Counted from the first letter of the stretch, positions 46,370-55,305 are shown. The stretch is DNA of 64,000 nucleotides from an uncultured Clostridia bacterium (GCA_948676835.1 CAPOZU010000001.1:124001-188000); one strand, 5' to 3'. The notes: generated from the sequence alone by a model not told the origin. Program-made: numbers and translations.

Positions 46370-47116
46370 ATGAATAAAGAAAAAACTTTAAAGAATGTAA
46401 AAAATCTACTAGCAATGTACAAAAATGGTGAACTTGGTGGAGAAATAATGCCAGAAGATGCAAATCCTAATTTAGAAAAAAGTAGTTTAGAAAATTACTT
46501 ATATTTTACTTTACCAATGGCACTTAATTATCAAAGAAATTCCTATACTTTATGGGAAAGCTCATTAAAAACTTACCATGATAATGAAACTCAATTTGTT
46601 TTTAATCCTAAACTATGTTTAGAAAAAACATTTGAAGAAATTCAATATGCATTAACAAAATATAAAATTGCTCTTCAAAAGCAAAAACAAACTGAAATAT
46701 GGATTTCTCTATGTAATACATTCATAAATTTATTTGATGGAGATATTAGAAAATTATTTGATAATTTAGATAATGATGTTGAAAAAATAAAATCTTTCAT
46801 TCAAAAAGAAAATAAAAAAATGTTTCCTTATTTATCTGGAACAAAAATATGTAATTATTGGTTATATGTAATTTATCAATATACTGATAGAACATATAAA
46901 AATATCGAACAATTAACAGTTGCTCCAGACACACATGTATGTAAAGCTACTCATAGATTAGGATTAATTAGCGATGATGAATTTAATTCTAGTAATGTTC
47001 AATTAATTGTTATAGAGAGATGGAAGAATTTATTTGAAAATACAAATTACAAACCTATTGACATTCATACTCCACTTTGGCTTTGGAGTAGAAATGGTTT
47101 TAAAGAAATAAAATAA
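46370..47116 (+). CDS. Unknown protein with HhH-GPD-like motif
   Basis: 248 residues, no signal or membrane segment. The stretch FPYLSGTKICNYWLYVI followed by VAPDTHVCKATHRLGL recalls the helix-hairpin-helix and the catalytic Asp region (VDTHV..RLGL) of the endonuclease III/AlkA DNA glycosylases, but no Fe-S cysteines follow. A distant member is possible; function unproven. Plus strand, alone, with a terminator after it. Confidence 0.6.
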   Translation: MNKEKTLKNVKNLLAMYKNGELGGEIMPEDANPNLEKSSLENYLYFTLPMALNYQRNSYTLWESSLKTYHDNETQFVFNPKLCLEKTFEEIQYALTKYKIALQKQKQTEIWISLCNTFINLFDGDIRKLFDNLDNDVEKIKSFIQKENKKMFPYLSGTKICNYWLYVIYQYTDRTYKNIEQLTVAPDTHVCKATHRLGLISDDEFNSSNVQLIVIERWKNLFENTNYKPIDIHTPLWLWSRNGFKEIK

Positions 47117-47159
47117 GAAAGTAAGAGGGTAAAATATCATCCCTCTTACTTTCTTATTT
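47111..47159. terminator. Bidirectional terminator
   Basis: Perfect 19-bp stem (47111-47129 with 47141-47159) ending in T run, between convergent genes. Confidence 0.9.
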
Positions 47160-47179
47160 TTCGTTGATTATCTAGTAAT

Positions 47180-48115
47180 TTACATCAATCCCATTGCAAT
47201 TTTGCACATCATCATAACAGAATCTCTGCTTTCAGCTTTTGCAAAAAATCTTCCATTATGGCAAAATGTTGCATCTGGAATTCCTGAAATTTCAGGCAAT
47301 GTTTTCTTATTACCGCCTGCCCATTCTTTCGGAAATGAAACCAGTTGTTTGAATTTTTCTTCCATCGATGGTGGCACACAATGTGCAGCCCACCCACCTG
47401 CAGGATATGGAAATATAACAAATTTCACAGCATTATTATGTCTTTCATTGTAGTTTAAGATTTCTTCAAGCCACTGCATCCTCTGAGCTGGAATCTCTAG
47501 GATTCCGTCTTCAATAGTGCTGTACCTGCTTTGCAATTCTTTTTTTGTAGGAAACTGTGTAATCTTGTTTTTAATATATTCCTTCAAAATATTATATACA
47601 AGATTCTCAGCTCTCATAAAAGCCGCATCATAATCTGGAGCTTCAAGCCAAGTTGGAAGGAATTGTGGAACAAAACTGAAAACGTGATTACTCACTTTCT
47701 CCCCATTATCTTCCATATCTACAAAAACGATGATTTCTTTATCAATCTGCTCTTTTACAATTTGGATTTCTTCTGCACTGATAGTTATACCATTTTCATT
47801 CATAATACTTCTAATGGCCATTTCTCCATACTTTTTCCATACCAACCCTGCACTGGCATATTTTTCTCCAGTAGGTCTACGAACATTAAAACCAGCTATG
47901 TGATGATCCAGTTCTCCTCCACCGATATCTATCACAATATCAAGCTTACTTAATTCCTGTTCGTTTTTTGTCCGAACAACGTAAATCTCCTTATCCATGA
48001 ATGCCATCTCAAAAATTGCAGTTCCTACAACGTCATCACCATGGAAAACATCACCATGTGTTCCAAAGTTCAATGCACATAACAGATTTGCTGTTTGACC
48101 TATACCTTTAATCAT
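47180..48115 (-). CDS. MYG1 (UPF0160) family metal-dependent hydrolase, acquired-looking
   Basis: 311 residues. GTHGDVFHGDDVVGTAIF and DIVIDIGGGELDHHIAGFN are the MYG1 metal motifs, and WAAHCVPPSMEEKF with FCHNGRFFAKAES the C-terminal family blocks. Homologues are DHH-related nucleases or hydrolases. GC and codon use are high for this window, including an in-frame CGG at the family position YVVRTKN, where Arg is expected. Confidence 0.85.
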   Translation of the reverse strand: MIKGIGQTANLLCALNFGTHGDVFHGDDVVGTAIFEMAFMDKEIYVVRTKNEQELSKLDIVIDIGGGELDHHIAGFNVRRPTGEKYASAGLVWKKYGEMAIRSIMNENGITISAEEIQIVKEQIDKEIIVFVDMEDNGEKVSNHVFSFVPQFLPTWLEAPDYDAAFMRAENLVYNILKEYIKNKITQFPTKKELQSRYSTIEDGILEIPAQRMQWLEEILNYNERHNNAVKFVIFPYPAGGWAAHCVPPSMEEKFKQLVSFPKEWAGGNKKTLPEISGIPDATFCHNGRFFAKAESRDSVMMMCKIAMGLM

Positions 48116-48192
48116 TTTAGCCCTCCTATATTGTGTTTGGGGTATTAATTACAAAATATATTTTGTTTCTCATATAATGTTACTAGGTGTTT

Positions 48193-48501
48193 TTATTTGT
48201 CACTGGTTCTATCAAAATAAAATTTCATTTCATTTTCTTGACACAAACAATCTAGTACACTATAACTACAATCGAAAAACTCTTCAGAAATGAAATTTTT
48301 AATTAACTCTTTGTTCAAATTCATTCTTTCAGTAGCAAATCCCCACCTATCGTGTTCTTCAATTGGAAATTTAATAGAAAGCACAATATCTTTTGGTTTT
48401 TTCGAAGGAATATATGGTATAGATACTTCATCTTCTTTTGATATTACTCCTATGGTTCGCAAATCTTCAACAAGCTGTGCTAATCTCCGTAAAAATGTCA
48501 T
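48193..48501 (-). CDS. Unknown 102-residue protein, acquired-looking
   Basis: Start chosen at the ATG after AAGGAGGACAAACAT; MTFLRRLAQLVEDLRTIG begins an amphipathic helix. In-frame CGG at codon 5. Residues after about 35 (DIVLSIKFPIEEHDRWGF) look like beta strands. No family recognised. Downstream of the MYG1 gene's opposite side with similar base composition. Confidence 0.6.
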   Translation of the reverse strand: MTFLRRLAQLVEDLRTIGVISKEDEVSIPYIPSKKPKDIVLSIKFPIEEHDRWGFATERMNLNKELIKNFISEEFFDCSYSVLDCLCQENEMKFYFDRTSDK

Positions 48502-48841
48502 ATGTTTGTCCTCCTTAGACCTTCTATTCGAGGACATATATGCCCTCGAAACTATTTCTCAAGCATTTAAAAGTTTCCAATTCATGATATTATATCATAA
48601 ATGAATGGCTGGGTCAAATTTTATGTATACTATTAGTAAATTAGTAAAAGAAGTAAAGGTTAAAACGCCTTTTTTGGAACTCGTAATCATTGTTTTCAGC
48701 TTTGTATCCGTATTTTTTAGATATTTTGTTTCCAATACGTTAACCAGTTGAAATTATAACAAATAGTCTTGAATAATGTTGTATAATGTTATTCATAGCA
48801 AAAATAAAAAATGGTTATTTAAATAACCATTTTTATTTTAT
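48502..48841. other. Gap with hairpin and possible gene remnant
   Basis: About 340 bases. A minus-strand frame ending near 48645 (KISKKYGYKAENNDYEFQKR-like) could be the 3' tail of a lost gene. A perfect palindrome at 48802-48839 is the terminator of the next gene. Nothing else visible. Confidence 0.4.
48802..48839. terminator. Palindromic terminator
   Basis: AAATAAAAATGGTTATTT with its exact complement, 38 bases in all, directly after the stop of the coiled-coil membrane gene. Confidence 0.8.
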
Positions 48842-49522
48842 TTAATATTCAATCGTATGTTCAGAAGATATCCATATTTTTTTACTTGCATTTGTCGTTT
48901 TAAATTCTATTTGAATACCATCTTTAGCATAATATTGTTTGCAATATGAATTATCTAATCCAATAGCAATTGTAACTTCTTTCATTTCATTTCCCTGTAG
49001 ATATATAGGAAATTTATTAACATTTTCTAATTTTATTGGTGTAACGCCAGTTGTATAAGATTCAATATCTATCATATCTTCTTTATTAATATATAAATAC
49101 ATTGAATTTCCTTCTTTTCCTAAATAACAAGAAAAGTTTTTAATTGTTACTGGTTGAATGGAACGATTTGTTATTTGAATTTTTAATAAAAGAATATAAT
49201 CTGAATAATCTTTTTTAATGAAAACAATCTTATTTTTTTCAGAATTATTACTTAAGATAATGGGATTAAACGAGCTATACAATTCTATATTTTCTTTATT
49301 AATATTCATTGTTTCTTCTGCAATTTTTATAGAACGTTCAGATAATTTATTTGCATCTTTTGAAATTTTTATTGATTCTTCAGACAATTTGTTAGCATTT
49401 CTTGCAATTTCTATAGACTCTTCTGATATTTTTTTTGATTTTTGTGAATAAAACCATGAAATAGCTCCAAAAATTATCGCCACCACAATTCCGATAATTT
49501 CTATAATATCTTTCATTTCCAT
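48842..49522 (-). CDS. Membrane-anchored coiled-coil protein, unknown function
   Basis: 226 residues. One N-terminal membrane helix (about 5-25), then a heptad-like repeated segment ISEESIEIARNANKLSEESI repeated about three times with 14-residue spacing (about 30-75), then a beta-rich C-terminal domain. Similar coiled-coil anchors occur beside defence and phage genes, but no function can be assigned. Confidence 0.7.
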   Translation of the reverse strand: MEMKDIIEIIGIVVAIIFGAISWFYSQKSKKISEESIEIARNANKLSEESIKISKDANKLSERSIKIAEETMNINKENIELYSSFNPIILSNNSEKNKIVFIKKDYSDYILLLKIQITNRSIQPVTIKNFSCYLGKEGNSMYLYINKEDMIDIESYTTGVTPIKLENVNKFPIYLQGNEMKEVTIAIGLDNSYCKQYYAKDGIQIEFKTTNASKKIWISSEHTIEY

Positions 49523-49680
49523 AAACCACTCCTTAATAAATTAGATTATTTTATAATTTCTTTTTCTTCCTCCGTTAATTTATGAACATTTTAGTTATAT
49601 CATATTTTTTTTGAGTTTTAAAGATTTATCTTGTTTTTTTCAAAATTTGTTGTACTTTTATAACTATTTGTATAATAAAA

Positions 49681-49703
49681 ATCCCCCAACTAAGCTGGGG
49701 GAT
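49681..49703. terminator. IS200/IS605-type end hairpin or terminator
   Basis: ATCCCCCA/TGGGGGAT stem with ACTAAGC loop then a T run (plus strand), just beyond the tnpA remnant, where IS200 elements carry their right-end structure. Confidence 0.6.
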
Positions 49704-49730
49704 TTTTTACTATTATCGCCTAGAAAGCTC

Positions 49731-49814
49731 TTATTGATTTCTTACATATTCTGCAATTCTTTTTTCATTTTTACCAACCGTGTCTACATAGTAACCCCAG
49801 CATAAAAAAAAGAG
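49731..49814 (-). pseudogene. IS200/IS605 tnpA remnant (C-terminal end)
   Basis: In frame to a TAA at 49731 the minus strand encodes WGYYVDTVGKNEKRIAEYVRNQ, the conserved C-terminus of HUH transposase TnpA including the catalytic Tyr in AEYVRNQ. Everything upstream of about 49815 is lost, so the copy is dead. Confidence 0.85.
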
Positions 49815-49834
49815 CATTCTTATGAGTGTCATTT

Positions 49835-50494
49835 TTATTTACTTTCATCTTTTTTCCATTGTTCTTTTTGTTGTAACCATGAAGCGAAAATATCTTCTAT
49901 AAGAATTAGACCAAAAAATAAAAATTGATTTGCAAGTTCTATAGAAAGTCTTTCAAATTCTTTTTCATCTTCAACTCTATTTTTTCGACTTATAAACATT
50001 TCAATATCATATTCCCCACTTGCTTTAGCAATATTATTAAAACTATCTGAAGAAAAATGAACAAAACTACAAACCTTTTTATATAAATCATATACTGGTA
50101 ATTTTAAATACTCTCCTAATAATTCACATAAATAACAATCTTTTAATTTATTACCATTTATATCTGTAATAGTATCAATTCTTTTTTTATCTATTAAAAC
50201 ATTTTTACAAAATTCCCCACTATCTTTAACCAATGTAGTAGCAAAAGCTCGTATTACACAGTCTATTTGAACTCTTGCTAATGTAGCAAGAACCGTAATA
50301 TTTCTTTTATCCATTGCAAACAAAAAAGAATCTATTAGTTTTATAGATTTATCTATTACAGACATAAAATATAAATCCTCCATATAAAGTTCTTCAATTT
50401 TTAAAAGGTATAAGTTTGCAATTTTATCAAGTTGATTAATTTTATTTTTTAACTCTTCCTCATCTTTTATAAATTTATTTTTAATTATTTTCAT
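49835..50494 (-). CDS. Helical protein, DUF5677/HEPN-like
   Basis: 219 residues, almost all helical, no membrane segment. A central VQIDCVIRAFATTL with later VCSFVHFSSDSFNNI recalls DUF5677 and HEPN-type families (R...H catalytic logic in AFATTL/ FVHFS is not exact). Sits between an IS200 remnant and a broken Apea-like HEPN gene, so it may be a defence or stress gene; weak evidence. Confidence 0.55.
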   Translation of the reverse strand: MKIIKNKFIKDEEELKNKINQLDKIANLYLLKIEELYMEDLYFMSVIDKSIKLIDSFLFAMDKRNITVLATLARVQIDCVIRAFATTLVKDSGEFCKNVLIDKKRIDTITDINGNKLKDCYLCELLGEYLKLPVYDLYKKVCSFVHFSSDSFNNIAKASGEYDIEMFISRKNRVEDEKEFERLSIELANQFLFFGLILIEDIFASWLQQKEQWKKDESK

Positions 50495-50528
50495 TTATAA
50501 AATTCCTTTCAATTACAAATTATGCTTA

Positions 50529-51542
50529 TTAAATGTCTTTTACAAATAGCTCAATAAATAACATCATTTTTTCGTCATATAAATTTCCTGAATTAATAGC
50601 ATTTACTACATTTTTGTCATCATTAAAACTTGGATTTAAATGTATTATAAATGAATAAATTAATACTATTTTTCTTACATATTCTCTTAATTCAACTTCA
50701 TCTTCATAAGTAATATCAACATCTTTTATTCCGTGTATATAATCTAATCTTAATTTATATAGTCTTTTAAAATTATTTATAATAGTTCCATATGTATCAT
50801 TTAAAATCTTTCCACCATATTCACTTACTGTTTTTGTTACATCATATCTAATAATTTCGCACGTTGGACATTTCGTTCCATTCTTTATATTAAACAAAGA
50901 CTCAATAGCAGACGTTAACAATATAAATGCAGTTGCTGAATCATTTATTGACATTGCTGAATAATAAAATTTCAAAGTTCTATTAAATCTTACAAATTTC
51001 TTTTGTGTATTTTTAATTTCTTCAGAAGATATAGCATATGCTAATCTCTTTTGATTTTCAAGTTTCTTTTTAATCATTTCTATATCAATCATTAGAAATG
51101 GTGGTATATTCAATTTTCTAAATTCAATTCTTTGTATTATTTTTTCATTATTTTGATTATAAATTTTTGCTTTAATCACTGAAAATTTTATACAATTATT
51201 AATTTTCAAACATGATTCTTTTTCAAAATCATAAATATCTTCATATAAATCTAATTTATTAATTAACTTTGCTTTTTCACTATTTTATAATTTTTTAAAT
51301 TCTTCTAAACCAATCTCCAATTCAAAATCTTTTTCATATTCAAAATATACAAAACTTATTTTTTTATCTTTACTTGGAAACAAACAATACATTAACAAAA
51401 GATTACAATATATTATATCATCTTCGATTATTCTTTTTCTTTTATCTATAGGTTTTATTTTATACTTAAAATTTCCAATTGTTATTTCTTCTTTAAAAAA
51501 TAATCCTGCCTAAAGATTTTCATACTTAACTTTTATATTCAT
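50529..51542 (-). pseudogene. Apea-like HEPN gene with two in-frame stops
   Basis: A single frame from ATG at 51542 (GGAG upstream) to 50529 is 337 codons but is broken by TAG at 51512-51510 (codon 11) and TAA at 51287-51285 (codon 86). Downstream of them the frame is clean, with a HEPN-like block (SAIESLFNIKNGTKCPTCEI and LRLDYIHGIKD, an R/H pair typical of Apea-like HEPN RNases). The codon before and after each stop fits the protein, suggesting nonsense mutations rather than frameshifts. A shorter product from an internal TTG at 51209 is possible. Confidence 0.7.
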
Positions 51543-52044
51543 AAAAAACTCCTAAAATTTATTTAAATAATTATATCATAAAAATTCGTCAATAAAATAA
51601 GTAAGTACTCATTTGTTATTTATTTTTAATACTATACAACATTTCCTAACACTATTCATTTGTATTTTTCTCCCACATACACTCCACTTTTTAAAAAAGT
51701 GAGTAAAAAATGCAATTTTTACTCACAAAAACGATTTCTGTATTCATTGTGCCAGTTGTGTTTCCATAGTCATTGGTCAATAAAATGGTACTTTTTTGGT
51801 CAACAGATTTTCATTTGTTGACCAATAGGTTTCTCACTACTCAAAATCATTGAAAACCATTCAACACTATTGAACGTAAAAAAGCTGATTTTTCAGTACT
51901 TTCAAAACTGTTGAAAGACGTTGAGAAAGCTTGAAAATCAGCTATGTTGGAGCGGGTAACCGGATGTGAACTTTCAGATTATCCGCTATTTATTTGATTT
52001 TGTTTGTGTTTTTGTGTGAGTTGTTGACAGATTTGTTGACAAAA
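51543..52044. other. Compositionally mixed gap, possible mobile-element scar
   Basis: About 500 bases. Contains a 12-bp inverted repeat (AGCTGATTTTTCA at 51883 and TGAAAATCAGCT at 51932), several short direct TTGAA repeats, and a short GC-richer block (GGAGCGGGTAACCGG, 51949-51963). A minus-strand frame ending at 51990 encodes VNKSVNNSHKNTNKIK, possibly a lost gene's tail. No intact gene. Confidence 0.45.
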
Positions 52045-52530
52045 CTATTTATTTACATATTCATTAAACTTTTCCTCTAATAAAATAAAATTACAACATC
52101 TTTTTAAGATATTTTCAGTTAAATGTCCTTTTCTAAACATGTTTTGAAAATAATTTATCTTTTTATATAATTCAGCTTTATGATTATTTAAAAATGTTAA
52201 TTGTTGTTCTAACATCTTTTTATATTTTGCATCTGTTACTGTTGGCAACACTTCTGTTAAATTTTCAATTGGGGTTGGAATCATATTGTTTATATTAACA
52301 ACTCCAAGTTCTCCATCTTTTATTTTAAAAATATCAATCGCTTTAGGATTTATATTTATATGTTTAGGTTTTGGAGAAGATAAAGGTGCAAAATAATTAA
52401 AATTATTGTATGTATAAACAATTCCGATATATGGTCTTGTTGCTGTTTTATTATAAGCAACATTTAAATCAAATTGTCTTAAATATTTTATATATTCTTC
52501 ATCAATATAGTATAATTTCAAATTTTTCAT
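52045..52530 (-). CDS. toxN: Type III toxin-antitoxin endoribonuclease ToxN/AbiQ
   Basis: 161 residues, usual for ToxN/AbiQ. LKLYYIDEEYIKYLRQFD, RPYIGIVY, NYFAPLSSPKPKH (active-site loop Ser-Ser-Pro-Lys), LGVVNINNMIPTP and the C-terminal NFILLEEKFNEY align with the family throughout. It cleaves RNA and is held inactive by the ToxI pseudoknot RNA, here encoded immediately upstream. Such pairs act in abortive phage defence. A GGGAGAAATGA site precedes the ATG. Confidence 0.95.
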   Translation of the reverse strand: MKNLKLYYIDEEYIKYLRQFDLNVAYNKTATRPYIGIVYTYNNFNYFAPLSSPKPKHININPKAIDIFKIKDGELGVVNINNMIPTPIENLTEVLPTVTDAKYKKMLEQQLTFLNNHKAELYKKINYFQNMFRKGHLTENILKRCCNFILLEEKFNEYVNK

Positions 52531-52552
52531 TCATTTCTCCCTTAATAAAACA

Positions 52553-52580
52553 ATATGGCAATCTTTTCAGATTGCCATAT
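52553..52580 (-). terminator. Terminator between ToxI repeats and toxN
   Basis: A perfect 12-bp stem ATATGGCAATCT/AGATTGCCATAT then TGTTTT on the minus strand. In type III systems this leaky terminator sets the antitoxin excess over toxin. Confidence 0.9.
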
Positions 52581-52588
52581 ACTGTTTT

Positions 52589-52696
52589 AAGTTCCTACTT
52601 TGGCAAGGATATTCCTACTTTTTTAAATTCTTACTTTGGCAAAGATATTCCTACTTTTTTAAGTCCCTACTTTAGCAAGGGTATTCTAAACTTTTT
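52589..52696 (-). ncRNA. toxI: ToxI antitoxin RNA, three 36-nt tandem repeats
   Basis: Three consecutive 36-base units at 52589-52624, 52625-52660 and 52661-52696 (core AAAAAAGTAGGAATATC then TTTGCCAAAGTA on the minus strand). The third unit is the most divergent. They sit between a strong promoter and the hairpin before toxN, the canonical ToxI architecture, and each unit would be cut by ToxN into one pseudoknot. Confidence 0.93.
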
Positions 52697-52732
52697 ATCT
52701 AATGACAATTAATTATCATTATTATTATATTC

Positions 52733-52762
52733 ATTATAATACTTTTTTATGAATAATGTCAA
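52733..52762 (-). promoter_or_regulatory. Promoter of toxIN
   Basis: -35 TTGACA (52762-52757), 18-base spacer, -10 TATAAT (52738-52733), both perfect consensus. Confidence 0.85.
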
Positions 52763-52819
52763 TACATAAATTATTTCTTGAGATTTTAGCTTTATCTAAT
52801 CAATTAATTGTAAGTTGTG

Positions 52820-53008
52820 TTACTCTTTGTCTTTTTTGCTATTCCTATATAATATACTAAATGTTAATGTAAATAACATTGGTATAACTGAATAACCAGC
52901 ATTATCTAATTTATGAGTGATTACCAAGTATCCACCAATCAAAGTTAAAATTGCAAATACAAGACTTAAAATCAAAAATATTTTTACTTTTAATTTTTCT
53001 TTATTCAT
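52820..53008 (-). CDS. Small membrane protein, unknown function
   Basis: 62 residues with two hydrophobic helices (about 9-29 and 38-54) and basic ends. It lies 24 bases downstream of the 252-residue gene, GGAGATG at its start, so likely the same transcript. Confidence 0.6.
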   Translation of the reverse strand: MNKEKLKVKIFLILSLVFAILTLIGGYLVITHKLDNAGYSVIPMLFTLTFSILYRNSKKDKE

Positions 53009-53032
53009 AACTTTTACATCTCCTTTATATAT

Positions 53033-53791
53033 TTAGTTAATAGTTGTTATCACAAATACATTATCCGTTTTAAAATTTTCTTCTGTTATATCTTCGTTGT
53101 ATAAAACCCAATATAAGTGATTATTATTTTTATATTCTGATATATAATTAAATTCTTTCAGTTCAATTATTCTATCAGTTTCTGCTGAAAATTTATCTCT
53201 TGTATTATCAGTAACTATATATAATTTATCTGATTTCTCGTAATATAAAATATCTGTTAAGATTAAATCTCCTTCAACAGTATTTTGTGCTACTCTAATA
53301 AATGCAGTTTTTTTATTCTTATAACTTTCCATAAATTCACTATATAGATTATCGTTATGAACCATTGCACCTATAACAAAGCAATTATCTTTTTGAGCAT
53401 CAAATGAAGTATATTCCTTTGATAGTGTCCTAATATCTCTATCTTTTGTTAATTCGGTATTATAAAAATCTTCTATATTACTTATATTATCTTTTTGTTC
53501 TTTATTATTTTGGCTATCTATTGGCAATTCATATTTCATAAACCAATTTCCCATTTTTACCCCGATATTACTCTCATAAGGTTCATTTGGAGATACTCCC
53601 ACATAGCGAATAACTTTATAACCTAATCCCCAATAAGTTACTTTGCTTCCGTCATTATTAACTACCTTTATGCAATACTTTGGCTCGTGTCCTGTTGCTA
53701 CTCTACCACTATCTACATAGTTCGTTATAATTCCTGCAACTATAAGTATAATCAAAAATATTCCTACTCCAATACATATTTTCTTTTTCAT
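53033..53791 (-). CDS. Signal-anchored extracellular protein, unknown function
   Basis: 252 residues. N-terminal signal-anchor (about 3-24), then an ectodomain beginning YVDSGRVATGHEPKYCIKVV and YWGLGYKVIRYVGVSPNEPYESNIGVKMG. This block recurs, in my memory, in many Clostridia surface proteins of unknown role. The start is the ATG after AAGGAGGAATCTT. No catalytic motif. Confidence 0.7.
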   Translation of the reverse strand: MKKKICIGVGIFLIILIVAGIITNYVDSGRVATGHEPKYCIKVVNNDGSKVTYWGLGYKVIRYVGVSPNEPYESNIGVKMGNWFMKYELPIDSQNNKEQKDNISNIEDFYNTELTKDRDIRTLSKEYTSFDAQKDNCFVIGAMVHNDNLYSEFMESYKNKKTAFIRVAQNTVEGDLILTDILYYEKSDKLYIVTDNTRDKFSAETDRIIELKEFNYISEYKNNNHLYWVLYNEDITEENFKTDNVFVITTIN

Positions 53792-53858
53792 AAGATTCCT
53801 CCTTAAACTTATCATAACGATACATTACTATAAATCTTTCAAACTACAAACTTGTAAT

Positions 53859-54308
53859 TTATCTTTTAAAGTAACCTATAATAGTTCCTTTTTGTAAAAT
53901 ATGCCCATCCATTGCTTTCAATAGTTTCTTTTTCATAATATTAGATGATAATTCCAAAATATTATCTAATGAATATATTGTATATTTATAATTGTGTTTT
54001 TGAAACTTTGGTGGTTTTGCTCCTGCATATTTATGAAATCCATAAGCAATTCCTTGCATAACATTATCCATATTTCCAACATTTTCTGGAATTACAGAAT
54101 TTGCCTTTATATTCCAAGCAATCCAATGAGTAAAGTTCTTTATCGGATGACTTAAATCTTCTAAAATTATTACTAAACTTTTTGCTTTATCTGATAAATT
54201 TTTAATTCTAAATTCTGGAGATATATTTTTTCCATAACTAGTATATTCTACTGGAATCATATCCCCTTTCTTAAAAGTTGTTTCAAATTCTAATTTATCA
54301 TATTCCAT
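53859..54308 (-). CDS. YbhB/YbcL family PEBP-like protein
   Basis: 149 residues. The PEBP fold motifs SPEFRIKNLSDKAKSLVIILEDLSHP, FTHWIAWNI and GAKPPKFQKHNYKYTIYSL (phosphate-binding DPDAP/GPRPP equivalents) are visible. Cytosolic Raf-kinase-inhibitor-like fold, function unknown in bacteria. Start after GAGTGAGGTTATTT. Confidence 0.85.
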   Translation of the reverse strand: MEYDKLEFETTFKKGDMIPVEYTSYGKNISPEFRIKNLSDKAKSLVIILEDLSHPIKNFTHWIAWNIKANSVIPENVGNMDNVMQGIAYGFHKYAGAKPPKFQKHNYKYTIYSLDNILELSSNIMKKKLLKAMDGHILQKGTIIGYFKR

Positions 54309-54334
54309 AAATAACCTCACTCCTAAATGGTAAT

Positions 54335-55150
54335 TTATCTTTTTAGATAATTTAAGACTTTTTCATTAAAATCTTTTGCTTCTTCATACACTGCATGCCC
54401 ATAATCTTCATATAAATATAATTCACTATTACTAATTCTATCTGCTATTTCTTTTGAAGAATTTACTCCTACAATACTATCTTGTTTTCCTCCAATTATT
54501 AAAGTATGACATTTAATTTTATCTAAATTATCATATACATTATGTGTTAAACATGAATTAGCTTGAATAATAAATCTTTTATAATCTTTTGGTTTGCTAA
54601 CTCTCCATAGAATATTATAATATTTTCTATATTTCTTTAAATACTTTTCGCTATAAGATTTTTCGGCTGTATCTATGAATATATTTTTAAAATCTTCCTT
54701 CTTTGCTAACTGAATCCAGTTTCCAACAACATTATTTATCATTTCATTAGACTTTGAAGATGTTACTGCTAAAACTAATTTATTTACTTTTTCTGGATTG
54801 TTAATTGCCATACATTGTGCTATCATTCCACCTTGAGAAACTCCTAATATATCAGCATTTGATATATTAAGTAAATTCATTGCTTGAGCTATATCTTGTG
54901 CCATATCTTGCGTTGTAAAGCCATTTGTTAGATTATTTCTCCTACTAAATATATATACTATATATTCTTTTGCAAACTTTTTATACATCAATGCAAGTGG
55001 AATAGCCATACCTTTAACAGTTCTTAATCCATCTCCAAGTCCTGGTATTATAATAAGATTTTTATTTCCTTTTCCAAAACTTATATAATCCATATCACTT
55101 TGTTCTATTTTTATATTATTATTTTTTGCATTATAAAACATTTTTTGCAC
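54335..55150 (-). CDS. Alpha/beta hydrolase
   Basis: 271 residues. Nucleophile elbow GVSQGGMIAQCM, oxyanion region IIPGLGDGLRTVKG, Asp in IIGGKQDSIVG and His in EDYGHAVYEE complete the catalytic triad. Unknown substrate; esterase or lipase-like. Part of the 53-55 kb run. Confidence 0.9.
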   Translation of the reverse strand: MQKMFYNAKNNNIKIEQSDMDYISFGKGNKNLIIIPGLGDGLRTVKGMAIPLALMYKKFAKEYIVYIFSRRNNLTNGFTTQDMAQDIAQAMNLLNISNADILGVSQGGMIAQCMAINNPEKVNKLVLAVTSSKSNEMINNVVGNWIQLAKKEDFKNIFIDTAEKSYSEKYLKKYRKYYNILWRVSKPKDYKRFIIQANSCLTHNVYDNLDKIKCHTLIIGGKQDSIVGVNSSKEIADRISNSELYLYEDYGHAVYEEAKDFNEKVLNYLKR

Positions 55151-55161
55151 TCCTAATTTAA

Positions 55162-55305
55162 TTATTTAACAATAAATCTATAAATTGCATAAGCAACCCA
55201 TATAACCCAAGAGAATGCCCAAGACTTAAATACAATACTTACTGTTAAATATACGATAGCAACTATTATTGCTATTATCCAGTTCATCAAATTTTTCTTA
55301 TCCAT
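55162..55305 (-). CDS. Small membrane protein (47 residues)
   Basis: Sequence MDKKNLMNWIIAIIV then two hydrophobic stretches ending AIYRFIVK. GGAGATAG precedes the ATG at 55305. Twelve bases from the hydrolase gene downstream. Confidence 0.6.
   Translation of the reverse strand: MDKKNLMNWIIAIIVAIVYLTVSIVFKSWAFSWVIWVAYAIYRFIVK

Larger units (their letters stand above)
49523..49834. other. Gap holding an IS200 end
   Basis: About 310 bases with the tnpA remnant and its stem-loop described below; the rest is AT-rich without a coding frame. Confidence 0.6.

Noticed and set aside
47180..48115. MYG1-like CGG as another frameshift site (GTT CGG A)
   Set aside because: The in-frame reading gives the Arg expected in the family and the sequence continues intact without a shift; it matches a donor codon in an acquired gene and is evidence against universal shifting at this heptamer.
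51543..52044. Integrase 3' end or attachment site
   Set aside because: Only a 16-residue tail and repeats are visible; no motif of a recombinase can be read, so kept as an unassigned gap.
52589..52696. Tandem repeats as a CRISPR array
   Set aside because: The 36-nt units are contiguous without spacers and lie before a ToxN gene with a hairpin between, so they are ToxI.
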